From Acanthococcus lagerstroemiae (lineage: Eukaryota; Arthropoda; Insecta; Hemiptera; Eriococcidae): a stretch of DNA of 64,000 nucleotides. The stretch covers positions 34,741,312-34,805,311 of the forward strand of contig CM063113.1 in assembly GCA_031841125.1 (NCBI GenBank), given 5' to 3'. Shown here piece by piece: positions 10,628 through 22,800 of the stretch. Under the pieces are notes generated by a model. It did not search any database. It worked only from the letters and a program-made list of their open reading frames with translations, and had not been told where the DNA came from. A program made the translations under genes and the position numbers. Position 1 is the stretch's first letter. Each line of letters begins with the position of its first letter.

Positions 10628-13600
10628 TACAAAATGTTGAACGAAAGTTATTCCCCCCCCCCATTTTTCCCCCGAACCGATTGGCGGATCTTTGCTGGTT
10701 AGCCATCTTCCTACGGCCAGGTCTAGCTTCTCTAGGGCTTGAAAATTTTTTTCCCCATTTATGAGGGGCTGTAACGTGCCTCCAACTTCGGAATCTTAAA
10801 TGGAAATATATGCCTTTATGCACATCGCTGGAAAGAGCATATCCTGCAAAATACGAATCCGTGAAAAAAAAATTCAAAATTCGTCAATTTTGGGGGGCAA
10901 GGGGCCTAAAGACGACCAAAATCCATTAAAAATCAAAGTGTCGTAACCTAGCAAACAAACGATTGAAAGAGGGGTTTTCGAGGTCACGGATTCCGAATAC
11001 ACGATTTAACCCGGTTTAGGGCTTTAAAATCCAAATTTTCAACCTAAAATTGGTTTCATATTCACAAACTTTTGACTTTCAGTGTAGATTATTGAAGTGG
11101 CTTCACGCACATCGTTGAATAGGGGACTTCCTCCAGAGGATGAATCCATGAAAAAAATTTCAAAATTCATCAAATTTGGGGGTACGGTGCCTAGAGATGA
11201 CCAAAATCCATCCAAGATTGAAGTATCATGACCTAGCAAACGGACTATCGAAAAGGGAGTTTTCGAGATCGCTGATTCCGAATGTCACACGGAAAAATCT
11301 CCGCTGATTTTTAAGGAATTTCACCGGAATTTTGTTGGGAAAAAATTCCAAGTATTTCCAAAGAATTTTTTTGGAAACGTCGGGGAAAATATTGGATGAG
11401 TTTTAAGGAATTTCATCGGAAATTGTTGAAAAAAATTCCGATAACGTCCGAAGAATCACATTGGAAATTTTTAGAAAAATTTCCAATGATTTCCAAGAAA
11501 TTTCATCAAAATTCTTCAAGAAAATTTGTCGATAATTTTTGAAGTATTTCTGGGAAATACTCGGGAAAAATCTCTGATAATTTTTAAAGAATTTCATTGG
11601 ATCTCGGGAAGAATCTCCGATAAATTTTAAGGAATTTTATCGGAAATTGTAGAAAAAAATTCCAATAATTTCCAAAGAATTTCTTCGGAAACGTTGGAAA
11701 AAATCTCCAATAAATTTTAAGGAATTTTATGGGAACTAAGGAAAAGTCTCCGATAAATTTTAAGGAATTTTATCGGAAATTGTTGGAAACTAATTCCGAT
11801 AATTTCCGAAGAATCTCATCGGAAATCTTTAGGAAAAATTTCCAATGATTTTCAAAAAAAATTAATTAAACTCTTCCAGGTAATTTTCCGATAATTTTTG
11901 AATTATTAAACCATTGGAGTGTTCCCCCGAATATTTCCCATGACTAGCTTCAAAAATTATCGGAAAACTTCCTCGAAGAATTTTGATGAAACTTTTTGGA
12001 AATTATAGGAAATTTTTTCTAAAGGTTTCTGATGAGATTCTTCGGACATTATTGGAATTTTTCCCAACAATTTCCGTTGAAATTCCTTAAAAATTATCGG
12101 AGATTTTTCCCGAGTTCCGATAAAATTTCTTAAAAATCATCACAGACTTTTCCAACAATTTCCGATGAAATTCCTTTAAAATTATCGGAAATTTTTCTTG
12201 AGTATTTCTCAGAAATACTTCAAAAATTGTCGAAAAATTTTCTCGAAGAATTTTGATGAAACTTTTTTGGAAATCATAGGAAATTTTTCCAAAGATTCTC
12301 GATAAGATTCTATGAACATTATCGGAATTTTTTCAAAGATTTTCGATGAAATTCTTTAATAATCATATCCAAGATTTTTCCCGTTTCCAAAAAAATTCTT
12401 TACAATTTATTGGAAACTTTCCCGAGTTCCGATAAAAGAGTTCCGATGAATTTTTTTTTTTAATTATAGGAGATTTTCCTACCATTTCCGATGAAATTCC
12501 TTAAAATTTATCGGAGATTTTCCTCCGACGTTTCCGAAGAAATTCTTTGGAAATTATTGGAATTTTTTTCCAACAATACCGATGAAATTCCTTTAAAATC
12601 ATTATAGATTTTCCCCGAAGTTTCCGAAGAAAATCTCCGGAGATTAACGAACGTTTTTCCTGACGAGTTTCGATAAAATTCTTCAAAAACCATCGAAGTT
12701 TTCCCCCCGAATCGTTGCATTTTCTGTTGTCCGTCACGGCGCCACAGAGCACAGTAATGTTGCGTTTAAATCTGAATAGACGGCCTTTTCCTATGTTGCA
12801 ACGAAAACTGAATAACCCTGTATCTCTTGTAAGTCCCAAAATGTCAAAAATCTGTACTTGACACCACCTTTCTCATTCAAATTTCGGATTTCGGGGCCCT
12901 AGGATGCGCTGAATATAGGAAATCACATGATGAACCCAAACTTTTTTCGCACAGATTCGTTTTTGGGGAAGTTCACTTTCCAATGACATACATAAAGCCA
13001 TTTGGATAATCTGCAATGAGAAATTCAAAAATTTGTAAATGGCAGCACTTTTAGGTATCTGATTTTGGATAGGTTTTGGCTAGGGTTAGACCCTGTCTCC
13101 CAAAATTGATGAATTTGCTATTTATCTTCACGAATTCGTATTTTGGAGGAACTGCCCTATCCAACGATGTGCATGAAGCCACTTTGATAACTTGCGTTCA
13201 GAAACTCAAAAATTTGTAAATTAGAATCACTTTGGGGTTTAAAATTGAATTTTAGGGCCCTAAAACGGGTTGAATCGAGAGGAAAGTGTGACATTCGGAA
13301 TCGGAATCAGCGACCTCGAAAACCCCCTTTTCGATAGTCTGTTTGCTAGGTCATGATACTTCAATTCTGGACGAATTTTGGTCATCTCTAGGTACCTTAC
13401 CCCCAAATTTGATGAATTTTGAAAAATTTTTTCATGGATTCATACTCTAGAGGAAGTTCCCTATTCAACAATGTGCGTGAAGCCACTTTAATAATCTGCA
13501 TTCAGAAAGTCACACATTTGTCAATATGAAACCAATTTTAGGTTGAAAATTTGGATTTTAAAGCCCTAAACCGGGTTAAATCGTGTATTCGGAATCCGTG

Positions 13601-13968
13601 ACCTCGAAAACCCCTCTTTCAATCTTTTGTTTGCTAGGTTACGACACTTTGATTTTTAATGGATTTTGGTCATCATTAGGCCCCTTGCCCCCCAAAATTG
13701 ATGAATTTTGAAAATTTTTTCACCGGTTCGTATTTTGCAGGATATGCTCTTTCCAGCGATGTGCATAAAGGCATACCTTTCCATTTAGGATTCCGAAGTT
13801 GGTGGCACGTTACAGCCCCCCCCCCCCCATAAATGAGGGAGAAAATTTTTCAAGCCCTAAAGAAACTAGACTTTGCCGCACGAAGATGGCAATTCGTCCG
13901 GCAAAGATCCGCCAATCGGTTCGGGGAAAAAAATGTGGGGGGGGGTCACTTTAGTGGAACACCCTGTA
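10628..13968. mobile_element. Large (3.3 kb) foldback / inverted-repeat element
   Basis: The two halves are inverted copies. The left outer arm (about 10650-11285) carries CCGATTGGCGGATCTTTGC, GGGCTGTAACGTGCC and CACATCGCTGGAAAGAGCAT. Their inverses appear at 13905-13930, 13795-13825 and 13745-13770. Termini at about 10628 and 13968 start TACA in inverse orientation. Each outer arm holds tandem ~285-bp units: CCTAGCAAAC...TTTTCGAG...GATTCCGAA at about 10948 and 11230, and inverted at about 13300 and 13590. The inner arms (about 11290-11930 and 11930-12715) are degenerate repeats of GGAAATTTTTCCGATAA-like motifs that switch strand near 11930. No convincing transposase was found. The right arm is longer and includes an extra piece at about 12715-13000. 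Confidence 0.7.
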
Positions 13969-13984
13969 TTTGGGTAGTTGAAGA

Positions 13985-14100
13985 ATAAAACATTAACGAC
14001 GCTAGCGCTGCGTTATGGTTTTCGTTATGGTTTTCGTTACGGTTTTGCTCAAGTATGATGATGATAGGTTACAGCCAGTAGTAATATAATTATAAAATGG
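13985..14100 (+). repeat. Right-flank copy of the tandem-array motif
   Basis: GTTATGG/GTTACGGTTTTGCTCAAGTAT followed by CAGTAGTAATATAA...TAAAATG matches the block at about 10230-10300 on the other side of the foldback element. Confidence 0.5.
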
Positions 14101-15117
14101 TAACTATGTTTTTCCTTAGAAAAATAATTGGCTTTGTGGTTTATAAAATTAGGAATATCTTTTGACTGTAAAATTGTACAAGTTTCTAAATTGGTCACGA
14201 GATAGAGCAAATATTCTAAAATATATTGGAAATATGTTTGTAGAGGAATGAACCTCTCCAATTATTTTTAGATAATTTTAAACGAAAAGTAGCTATGAGG
14301 ATGTTTTGGACACATTATTTAGCGTGCGGATTTAACTATGATAAAGCGAATAGTATTTTCTGATTTATAGCATCCGTAAAATTGGAATATTGTATTTTGA
14401 ATTATTTAAGTATATTTCCAGGGACGCGACGAAGAGTTTTTCTGGGGGGTAGAAACTGTTGAACTCCCAACTGACTGAACTCAAAATACCCGAGTATTAA
14501 TAATTTTTTGTATCGGCTAAGGAAGAAAAACGTTTGACTTGCTGGATTTTCCTAACTTTTGATCCATTTACTAAAATTTTCCAAATCCGATGTGAAGGTT
14601 GAGGGGGGGGGGGGGGTAAGCTGCCCCCGTGCCTCGCCTTATTTTTGTCTCTGCAGAAAACATAAAAGTACAACTTATTACTGAAATGGTAAATTTCCCA
14701 ATTTCTGAGTAAAGGATTTTTACGGGGGGGGGGGGGGTAGTCGGCCCCTTCCCCTATCGTACACATCCTTGGTTCTTGTATTTCAGTGTGAAAATGCTTT
14801 GTTACTACGTTTTTAAACGGTCATTAGACGTGCATGACAATGAAGATGCTAATTCTCTTTTCACCTAATAATAAATTATTACTTCATTTATGAAGTTACT
14901 GACTGCAGTGAAAAGTACTTACTTAGAATAACTTTTGGCGCATTTTTTTGCTTTGTATTGTCAAAATACCTGCCTATTTCAAGTGTGTCCAAGACCTCCC
15001 CCAGTACTGTCCGAAACCTCCTCCTAAGATGGCGGTTTGGGATAAAAATTCCAAAAATTTCAAAAATTAATTTCTTTAAATCTACTTAATTGAAAAAAAA
15101 AATTATTTTTACCAGAT
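14100..15117. other. Intergenic sequence with G-runs
   Basis: No gene recognised. Two long G-runs (about 14604-14618 and 14724-14738) lie in a C/G-biased stretch. The ends at 14421 (CAGGGACGCGACG) and about 14770 (inverse CAAGGATGTGTACG) are loosely alike, but the flanks do not match, so I do not call an element. Confidence 0.4.
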
Positions 15118-16069
15118 TTTTAGGGGAACGGACTGGGTAGAAAAGGGAATTAAATTCGATGGGGAATATTTGTGTAATTTAAAACTAGCCAACGACGTGG
15201 TAATAATTACCGACTCGATCGGAGAGGCGGTGCAGCTGGGCCAGAAATTAGCAATAATAAGTAAAAAAGCAGGATTGAAAATAAATTATAAGGACGGAAA
15301 AGTACTATCAAATGGGAAGAAAGAAAAAATATTCATAGAGGGAAATGAAATAGAACGGGTAGAAGAAATTGAATATTTAGGACAGTTAGTAGCTATCATT
15401 TGAAAATAGAAGGGGGAAAGAAATAAGTAAAAGAGTTCAACAAGGATGGAAAAGTTACTGGAGTTTAAAATCAATTTATAAAAGTAAAAAAGTATACTTG
15501 AAAATGAAAACTAAGACGCAGGATAGCTGTACCCAAACAGTATTGACGTGTGGTGCCAAGACTTGGGCATTAACTGAGAGAAGGACGCAGAGATTACAAA
15601 ACAAGCAAAAGACGATGGAAAGGAGTGGGCATAAAAAGGAAGGAAAAAATTAAAAACGAAATCATACTGGAAAAAACGGGAATGGTGGATTTAGGATACA
15701 ATACCTCCCTTTTCTCCGGAAAGTCGGTGAAACCAAAAAATTGAAATGGAGCTATGCTGGCCATATCGCGCGATAAAATTTGGATAGATGGGGCAACAAG
15801 ACGGAAGTTTGGACGCCATACGAAGCAAAAAGATCGAGGGGAAGGCTGTTGACGAGGAGGGACGAGATTGAGAAATTTATAGGCCTTCCATGGCAAAGAG
15901 GAGCCGTCAATCGCAACAACTGGGCTCTGTACGAAGATGCCTTTGCCCGAAGAGGGACCTAAACGAAGGAAAAGGCGGACTTTCTCCCCGTTTACAAATA
16001 GTAATACGTGAGTATATCATACTAGTTTATACATAAAAAAGCTGTAATAAATTTAAAAAAAAAAAAAAA
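15118..16069 (+). mobile_element. RTE-like LINE relic 2, 5'-truncated with poly(A) tail
   Basis: The 3' third of a LINE is present. It includes the reverse-transcriptase motif C region (NLKLANDVVIITDSIGE, where YADD/FADD has become LAND) at 15170-15403, then a KEKIFIEGNEIERVEEIEYL segment. An RGRLLTRRDEIEKFIGLPWQ-type C-terminal region follows near 15840-15950. An AATAAA at about 16044-16050 is followed by an A-run to 16069. Several frameshifts are visible. The 5' truncation and A-tail are typical of target-primed insertion, although no clear target duplication could be read. Confidence 0.75.
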
Positions 16070-16094
16070 GGTACAAAAATCACCTCTTCATGTC

Positions 16095-16215
16095 CATGAG
16101 AGCGGTAGATTTCGAGGAGCGGCAGATGTTTGTATAAAAACAGCGTGAAAAAGATAGGAAATTCGAAAAAAAAAAGAAGAAGAGACAGAGAGAAAAAAAG
16201 AGGATGAGTTATTAT
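16095..16215 (+). repeat. Dispersed repeat, copy B
   Basis: This is a diverged copy of 1105-1235 (GAGGAGCGGCAGATGTTTGT, GGAAATTCG, GAGACAGAGAGAAAAA). It lies immediately after the poly(A) tail of LINE relic 2. A stop codon interrupts the frame that is open in copy A. Confidence 0.55.
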
Positions 16216-18600
16216 TTTTCTCCTTAGTGAAATATTGGAAAATCTGATAAATCTTCGAAACATCCTCCCTCTCCCCTATCCGTATATGTGAGATGATGCA
16301 TTCGTCCAGAGTTGCCACTTTTTTTTCAAAAATGATTTCCCATGACTTTTCAGGTTTTCCAGGTCTGTTTTTCTAGTTTTCTGTAACTTTTTCTTTCGAC
16401 TGGAGAAGAAATTATAGATTTTGGCAAGACTTTTTTTTCCATGATCCTGATCATAACTCCAGCAAGAAAAAAAGTACATGACTGATAAGGGGAAACTTTT
16501 TCTTTTTTTTAACCGTGATTATTCACTGAAATAAATTTTAATCGAATATAACCTATCAGCCTTGTTTATCATTCCGTGAATCATAATTTCATGATTTGGG
16601 TGAAAATTCCATGACTTTTCCCCGACCATCCAAATTCCATGATTTTTCCAGGTCTTCCGGAAAACGGCAGTCCTGTCGACATCGTCGTGCGAATTAAACA
16701 CGAAAAATCAGGAAGCAGTCACGCGATTAGTTTATTATTCTGCGGTTAATTATTCCTGCGGTTAATTCACCTGTCGAGTATTTGTCAGTCGATGAATTTT
16801 CCTACGAGGAATTTATCTTGCAGTGATTTACCTGCGTTCAGTTTTCCGCGGTGAATTCACCCGCCACGGTTATTTCTCCTAGACCCGATTTTTTGGGGGA
16901 GGGAATCATTTTGGGTTACACAATAACATCCGCAATAAATTCCACCAATCCAATTCATTACAGGACAATTACCATCTTTTGAGTGAAAAAATTATAGGGA
17001 GGTGTCCATCGTCGTGGATATTGACGTTTTATGTCTTAAAACCTGTTATATTTTTTTTAAATTTTTGTTTCAGGTTGTCTTTTTCCAATAAAGTGGTATT
17101 ATTATTCAGATAGGTTAACAGAATACGTTAAGAAGTTCAATTTGCTGTCAGTGACTTCACATTTCCAGAAGGAATGACGTAAAGGGGTTTCAGTCCATTG
17201 CCGTGGTTAATTTTTGACTCGGGCACAGATATGTACCTATACATTTTTCAGCACAACAAATGGCAACACTGGTATAGTTTTGATTCCTGAACACGATCCA
17301 TGTGCCAGATTGCAGTCACTGGCGCTTGTGATAGCATAATTTTCGAAGATTTTCTGGGAAAGGAAATTCTTAAAGCTATTTTGTCCGTAGTCGTGGATAT
17401 CAGTGCTTTTGCCATGGACAAGATGTTTATCGTTGTGGACTAAAGGCGCCTCTTCCTTAAATTTCGATGCTCCTGCTATGTAAATTTGTTAAATATTTTC
17501 TACTAAAAAAAGTTTAAAAAAAAATGCTGCCTCAAAATTTTTAGCAGTTGTTGGAGAATGACCCATGCAAGACATAGCAAAAGCAAATTTACGGCAGTGC
17601 AGAATCAGAAAAATATCTTCAGCCATCTGAGTGAATTTCCGAACTACATAGGTCAACGTTATTTAGGTAAAAAAGTATGCCGTCTTATTATTCTCAGTTT
17701 CTGGAGACTGACGCATGTAAGATCATAGCGAAAGCAAATTTACAGGAGTGCAGAACCTGAAAAATACATGTTTTTAGCTGACTGAGTGAATTTCCCAAGT
17801 ACACAAGTCAACATTATTCAGGTAGGGCACCTCTCGCATCCCATCGTTACAACCTAATTTTAGGGCTCATTTTTCAACTGATAGTTTTCAAGATACGATC
17901 CTCTTCCCATTCCTCCACACAGCCCGAGACCGTTTCTTGCTTTACTTCAAACTGGATACGCCCTTACACTCTAACTTGTATTATCCATCGGATAGGGAAT
18001 TTTGGCAATGCAGTCATCTTTTTCGAGACATTGGCAACAGACCTCTTACCTGATGATGCAATTCAAGAATTTCATTTTTGTTTTTTTTGTATCAAATTAG
18101 ACAAAAAAAGATAACATCTACATATTACACCTTTACTGATTAACATCTGAGTCTAATACTTTCTTAAACAGTATTTGACGGCATCCATTTCAGGCGTTCC
18201 AGAAATGAAGTCGATATCTGTAATATCGTAACTACCAATTTATGGTCCACGTGGCCATGAGAAAAACTAAAACCTGATTTTCGAATTCCTTCATGACTAA
18301 ACCTTGAATCATTCAACACGACATCTTCAAGAAAATACATTTCTTGTACATTCGTCACAGACATAAAAAAAGTCATCATTCTGAAATGATGATCGTAATA
18401 CTGTATTTTACTTTTAATAGCGCTCGAAATAGACATTGCAACATTTTCCCTCACATTGAAAGATATTATAATCCAGAAACAGGGACACTGACAATCAGTG
18501 TGGAGAAGAAAATCATTCTTTTCCAGTTTTGCTGATAAGCTATTAAAATTTGCCGAATACAGACTTTTCATTGGGAGGCGTTATACCCCCTTCCGGGCAC
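16216..18600. other. Intergenic sequence with local duplications
   Basis: No gene recognised. About 16740-16880 shares GGTGAATTCACC-type motifs and an AGGAAGCAGTC word with 7965-8290. About 16995-17440 has repeated GTCCATCGTCGTGGAT / GTCCGTAGTCGTGGAT words. 17543-17830 is a diverged tandem duplication. A 135-codon open frame at 18164-18571 (-) has no recognisable family and no supporting context. Confidence 0.45.
17543..17830 (+). repeat. Diverged tandem duplication (~150-bp unit, two copies)
   Basis: Copy 1 (about 17543-17675) and copy 2 (about 17695-17830) share in order TTGGAGAATGACCCATGCAAG / CTGGAGACTGACGCATGTAAG, then AGCAAATTTAC, AGTGCAGAA, CTGAGTGAATTTCC and GTCAAC-TTATT-AGGTA. Confidence 0.75.
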
Positions 18601-18602
18601 TA

Positions 18603-18834
18603 TACCCGATGCGCAAAAACCCGCAGGTTATCCGCGGGAAAGTTACCTTTTTGTAACCCTCTTATTTCCCGGGTAACGGAAGGGTTTCCGAGGGTAACTG
18701 AGAGTAACTGCAGGGCTACATGGGTAACTAGAGGGTATAAGTTACCCATGTAGCCCAGCAGTTACCCGGGTAATCGAAGGGTTACAAAAGGGTAACTTTT
18801 CCGCGGGTAACTGGCGGGTTTTGCGCATCGGGTA
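18603..18834. mobile_element. Palindromic foldback MITE (232 bp)
   Basis: The sequence folds on itself along most of its length. The left arm begins TACCCGATGCGCAAAAACCC and the right arm ends with the inverse, GGGTTTTGCGCATCGGGTA. Inner blocks (CCGCGGGAAAGTTACC, TTGTAACCCT, GGGCTACATGGGTAACT) also have inverse partners. TA occurs at both termini, consistent with a TA target as used by Tc1/mariner-type elements. No gene inside. Confidence 0.75.
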
Positions 18835-19828
18835 GCTTCAAATAAGATTTACTCTCCTTCATGAATCATGATAACTGCCTGAGTGCTAGCCTGAGGGCCT
18901 GCCCATCTACCTGCCTTCCTTTTGAAATCAAATTTCCCACTTACTTGCCGACCTGCATCTCAGGGTGATACATCTGCTTTCACAATCTTTCGTACCTCAG
19001 TCAATTCGACTTCCAGTTCTCACTGGGAGGAAGAGACTTGGCTCCGGGTATTCAAGATGAAAATGTTTTACAGTGTCAGTAATTTGATTAAGGATCTGGT
19101 GAAGTGGGAGAGGGAGCCATAGCTGTGCCTATTTCCTTGGTAGACCTTTTTAAACAAACTAGTGCGAAGACTTTCTCTTTGTTTGGTATTCTCGGGACTA
19201 TCATATGAACGTTACTCCCTCCCCTCCCCTGATAAAAAGGTCTCACGAGCAGGGGCGCAATAACCTTACACTGTGAGTGGATGCTCAGAGCATGTGATCG
19301 ATGACTTTTCGTTGGGGGTGCCCAGCATAATTGAGTGGATGCCCTGGTACCCTGGAGTCCCCCGTTGTTACGCTCTTGCTCACGGGACTCACAGATATCT
19401 CAATTACTGGGTTGTGCAGTACTCCCGAGACGAGACTTGAAAGTAAGTCATGAAAATTACGGACGGTATTCAAGCACAAGACGAGTTTTGGAGGCAAAGG
19501 AAGACCATTCACTGTTACCACTCACAGAACCCGAATCGCCAACAACCTTTCGTTCGTTACTCGAACAACCGCCGGTTGACTGATGACCTACACAACTCGT
19601 GTTTTGAAATTCTTCCTTCACCGAACACCGAATCTCACTCGAGTAGACGGCGGAAACAGCACGTGGTTCACGTTCCGCGTCGACGGCTCCGAGCCTCGCA
19701 AAATGTTTGACACGTTATCGGCGCATTGGGAACCACTGCTCACCTCCTCTAGCTTTCACTATACACATAGGAAGGATCGCAGGCGTCGCTGAAAACTTTT
19801 TTATTCCACAATTTCACTTTCTTCGCAG
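18835..19828. other. Upstream flank of the proline-rich gene
   Basis: No separate gene is supported. A good 3' splice site (TTTCACTTTCTTCGCAG at 19812-19828) implies that at least one untranslated 5' exon of the proline-rich gene lies upstream, but its limits cannot be set. Confidence 0.4.
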
Positions 19829-19878
19829 ATTACGTTGAAAACGCGCTTCGTAACATCATCGCAAAGCGTGACAGACAG

Positions 19879-22800
19879 ATGACAATGTCAGAACTGACGT
19901 TCGAAACGACCTATGTTACAGGTAGACACATAGTCAGCGTCGTTATCTGCGTCTGCGTAACGTTAACCCGCGGAGACGACAAATGGGTTTGGTCGAAGGA
20001 ACGTAAAAGCGGTTTGGTCACCTCCGACAGCACCAAGATATCAGTAGCCAAGCCGATCCTAAACGACGTGGACGCCAGCGAATCGTCCAGAAAGATCGAC
20101 GACCAGATCTCCAGACTGTTTGAGTAAGTTTCCACTCATATATCTTCGCCGCGCGGATCCGAGCGCGAATTAACGACCAGCGTTTTCGTTTTCAGCGACG
20201 ACGACGACTACCGCAAAGCGCGTTACGAAGTCCAGGAGACCATCGACTACGTCAGCGGACGGCCGGTGCTGCCGCCCAGACCGAAGCCATACATCAGGCC
20301 GATACCGAATCGACCCTACCCCGAGTCGGGCTACCCCAATCGGCCGCCAATCCCGGACAGACCGCCGCCGTTGCCGTTACCAGATCGATACCCGCCACCG
20401 CCTCCATTACCAGACAGGTATCCCCCGCCCAACAGATATCCACCGCCGATACCAGATGGACCGGATGAACCGATAGCCGGGAATTCGCCAGCGCCGGTAC
20501 GCCGACAACCTCCTCCGCCGTCGGTGGGTATCCTGACGGGGCCAGTGCCTTCATGGGAGAAGCCGGTGTTGCACAAGAACGGAGACCCGACCAATTTCGA
20601 GCATTGTAAGTGCTCGTTCTCGTTCAACTGCAAGTCGCCGGGAATCCAGTTTGTAAGTAGATTGAAGCATTTGATCGAAGTTAAAACTTTACCATCGAGG
20701 ATATTGAATGAATGAGCAAGTTGTGAACGTCAACAGGGTAACTGCGACCAGGGTAAGACCTACTGCTGCTACAACGAGTTCAACAATGACAAGAATGCGC
20801 CAGTGCAGCCGGCCGGATTCGGTTCTTCGAATATCGACAGGTACGACAAAGTACCGCCGGTGCTGATCGGTCCCGGAGGACCTGCGGGACCCGGCAGGCC
20901 CCCGGTCGACTTCAGAGAAGTGAAACCGCTGTTACCTACGAATCCTCCACGTGGACATGTAAGAGATCGATAGTACTGGTGCTGGATGTAAGTGCATGCT
21001 GCTTGTATTAACATGTTAACATTTTCATACTAATTGCGAATTCAACTAATCAAGGTGGTGTCGACCGAGTAACTACTGGTTTTTAGCTTGGCACGAGGTG
21101 TGATTAGCGTGAATGGATGGAACCGAAAGGTAAATACTCACTGTATTAAATACAATCGCGTGGAACTAATTCTGCATGTTTGGGACTCGGAAAAGAGTTG
21201 GTCGACTAATATAACTAACTCAAAAACCAAGTTGCCAGATCTGTTCAACGGGGTGGATGTGATCCACTCAAAGATAAAGGCACCTCAATGATTATTTTAT
21301 TTTTTGCTTATCGATCTAAAATTAAATATGTCTTTTGCGCCCACTCCCTACAGGAGAAAGAACGAATCGCCACTACTATAGTCTGTCTCAAATAAGAATG
21401 CCGAAAACAGTCTTGAGACCGTTCACACTTTGCTGCGGATCTCAAAATCGATTTTTTCGCAACAAGCCTGGGTATGTCAGATCGCATTACATTTCTTGAA
21501 AAAGAAGTATGAAAAAAAGATCTACAGGAAATAAGGCCAATTACTGTTTGATTTAATTTGGAAAGTATCTATGCTCCGGTTTGTAGTGTTGTGTGAATAA
21601 CTACCTTTTAGTTACCCCACATGTCATCGTACTCGCAACTGTTTTCGGCATTCTTATTTGGGACAGACTATAGGTATTGTATTAATGAATATGTGGTAAC
21701 ACTGCCTCTGTTTAACTCCGTTCGGGGGCACGCATTCACAAACCAGGGAAGAACCAACGTGACTTCTGGTGAGACGCGGTGGCTGAGAAACTGTGTTTAT
21801 TCAGATCACGAAATCTAATGGACGCGTTTTCCAGTCACGTCACAGAGTGAGTTAGAGCGTTAGAGAGTTACTGCATGGTTACTGTTAGCAAAAGTATCCG
21901 TCGTTGGGCCAACTAACGTATCATCGACTCCCATAAGAAAAACACACGGAACGAAGATCATTATGTTAGTACCTTAGAATAAGAAATTTGTCAAAAAATA
22001 GAAGTTCATCAGCAAATGCTAAGAGCCTTCTATAGATTAAAAATATACCTATACCTTTGGTTTCCGACAAATTTCTTATTCTCAGGTAGTAACATTATTG
22101 ATCTTTACTCCGTGTGTTTTTCTTATGGGAGTTGAAACGTTCGTTCTTTGTTGGAACCAAGATGGGTATTTTTGCTAACAGTAACCATGCAGTAACTCAC
22201 TTCGTCATGTCACTGGAAAACGCGCCCATAGTAAGGCGGCTCTAAGGGGAGGCATAACAGACAGCCATTTTGATTGCAAGAAAAGTAAACAAACGCGTGT
22301 TCATAATGAGAAATTATCAAGACGCGTTTGTTTACTGTTTTGCAATCAAAATGGCTGTTAGTTATACCTCCCCATAGAGCCGCCTTACCCATTGCTTTGA
22401 TGAGAAGGAAAGTAGTGTAAACACTAAACGTAGATCCCAGGTATTCAAGGGTGAGCTCGACAACTTCGCCGTGGCGCTCTCTAAGGGGGCGGAATACACT
22501 TAACGTTCTGAAATTTCAACCACTGATAGTTTAGATCGTAAAAAACAATCTCCGACCAAGGTCTTATACACTTGCTAACTCGAGTTAGCACGTTTCCGTC
22601 CCCGTCCTTCCAATTTTATTACTCTAATAATATTGGGAAGTTAATATTGCCTAGGCAGCGCTAGTGTAACACACTAACACAAACTAAGTAACGCTCAACA
22701 CACTGGAAACGGCTGGGAGATTATTTCAGTTTTCCTATTCACGTAATGTCATTTAAAAAATGTCCATGGAGGTAATTCTTTCTTATCCTAATTCAATGCT

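Noticed and set aside
11403..12839. Several Phe/Lys/Ser-rich open frames
   Set aside because: They are translations of the degenerate repeat tract inside the foldback element.
14421..14770. Candidate hAT-like element with G-runs
   Set aside because: The ends resemble each other only loosely and the flanks show no 8-bp match.
18164..18571. 135-codon open frame on the - strand
   Set aside because: No domain, signal peptide or splice context. The + strand of the same stretch is also open in part, which suggests low stop density rather than coding.
20294..20633. Gly-rich open frames on the - strand
   Set aside because: They are shadows of the proline-rich coding exon on the + strand.
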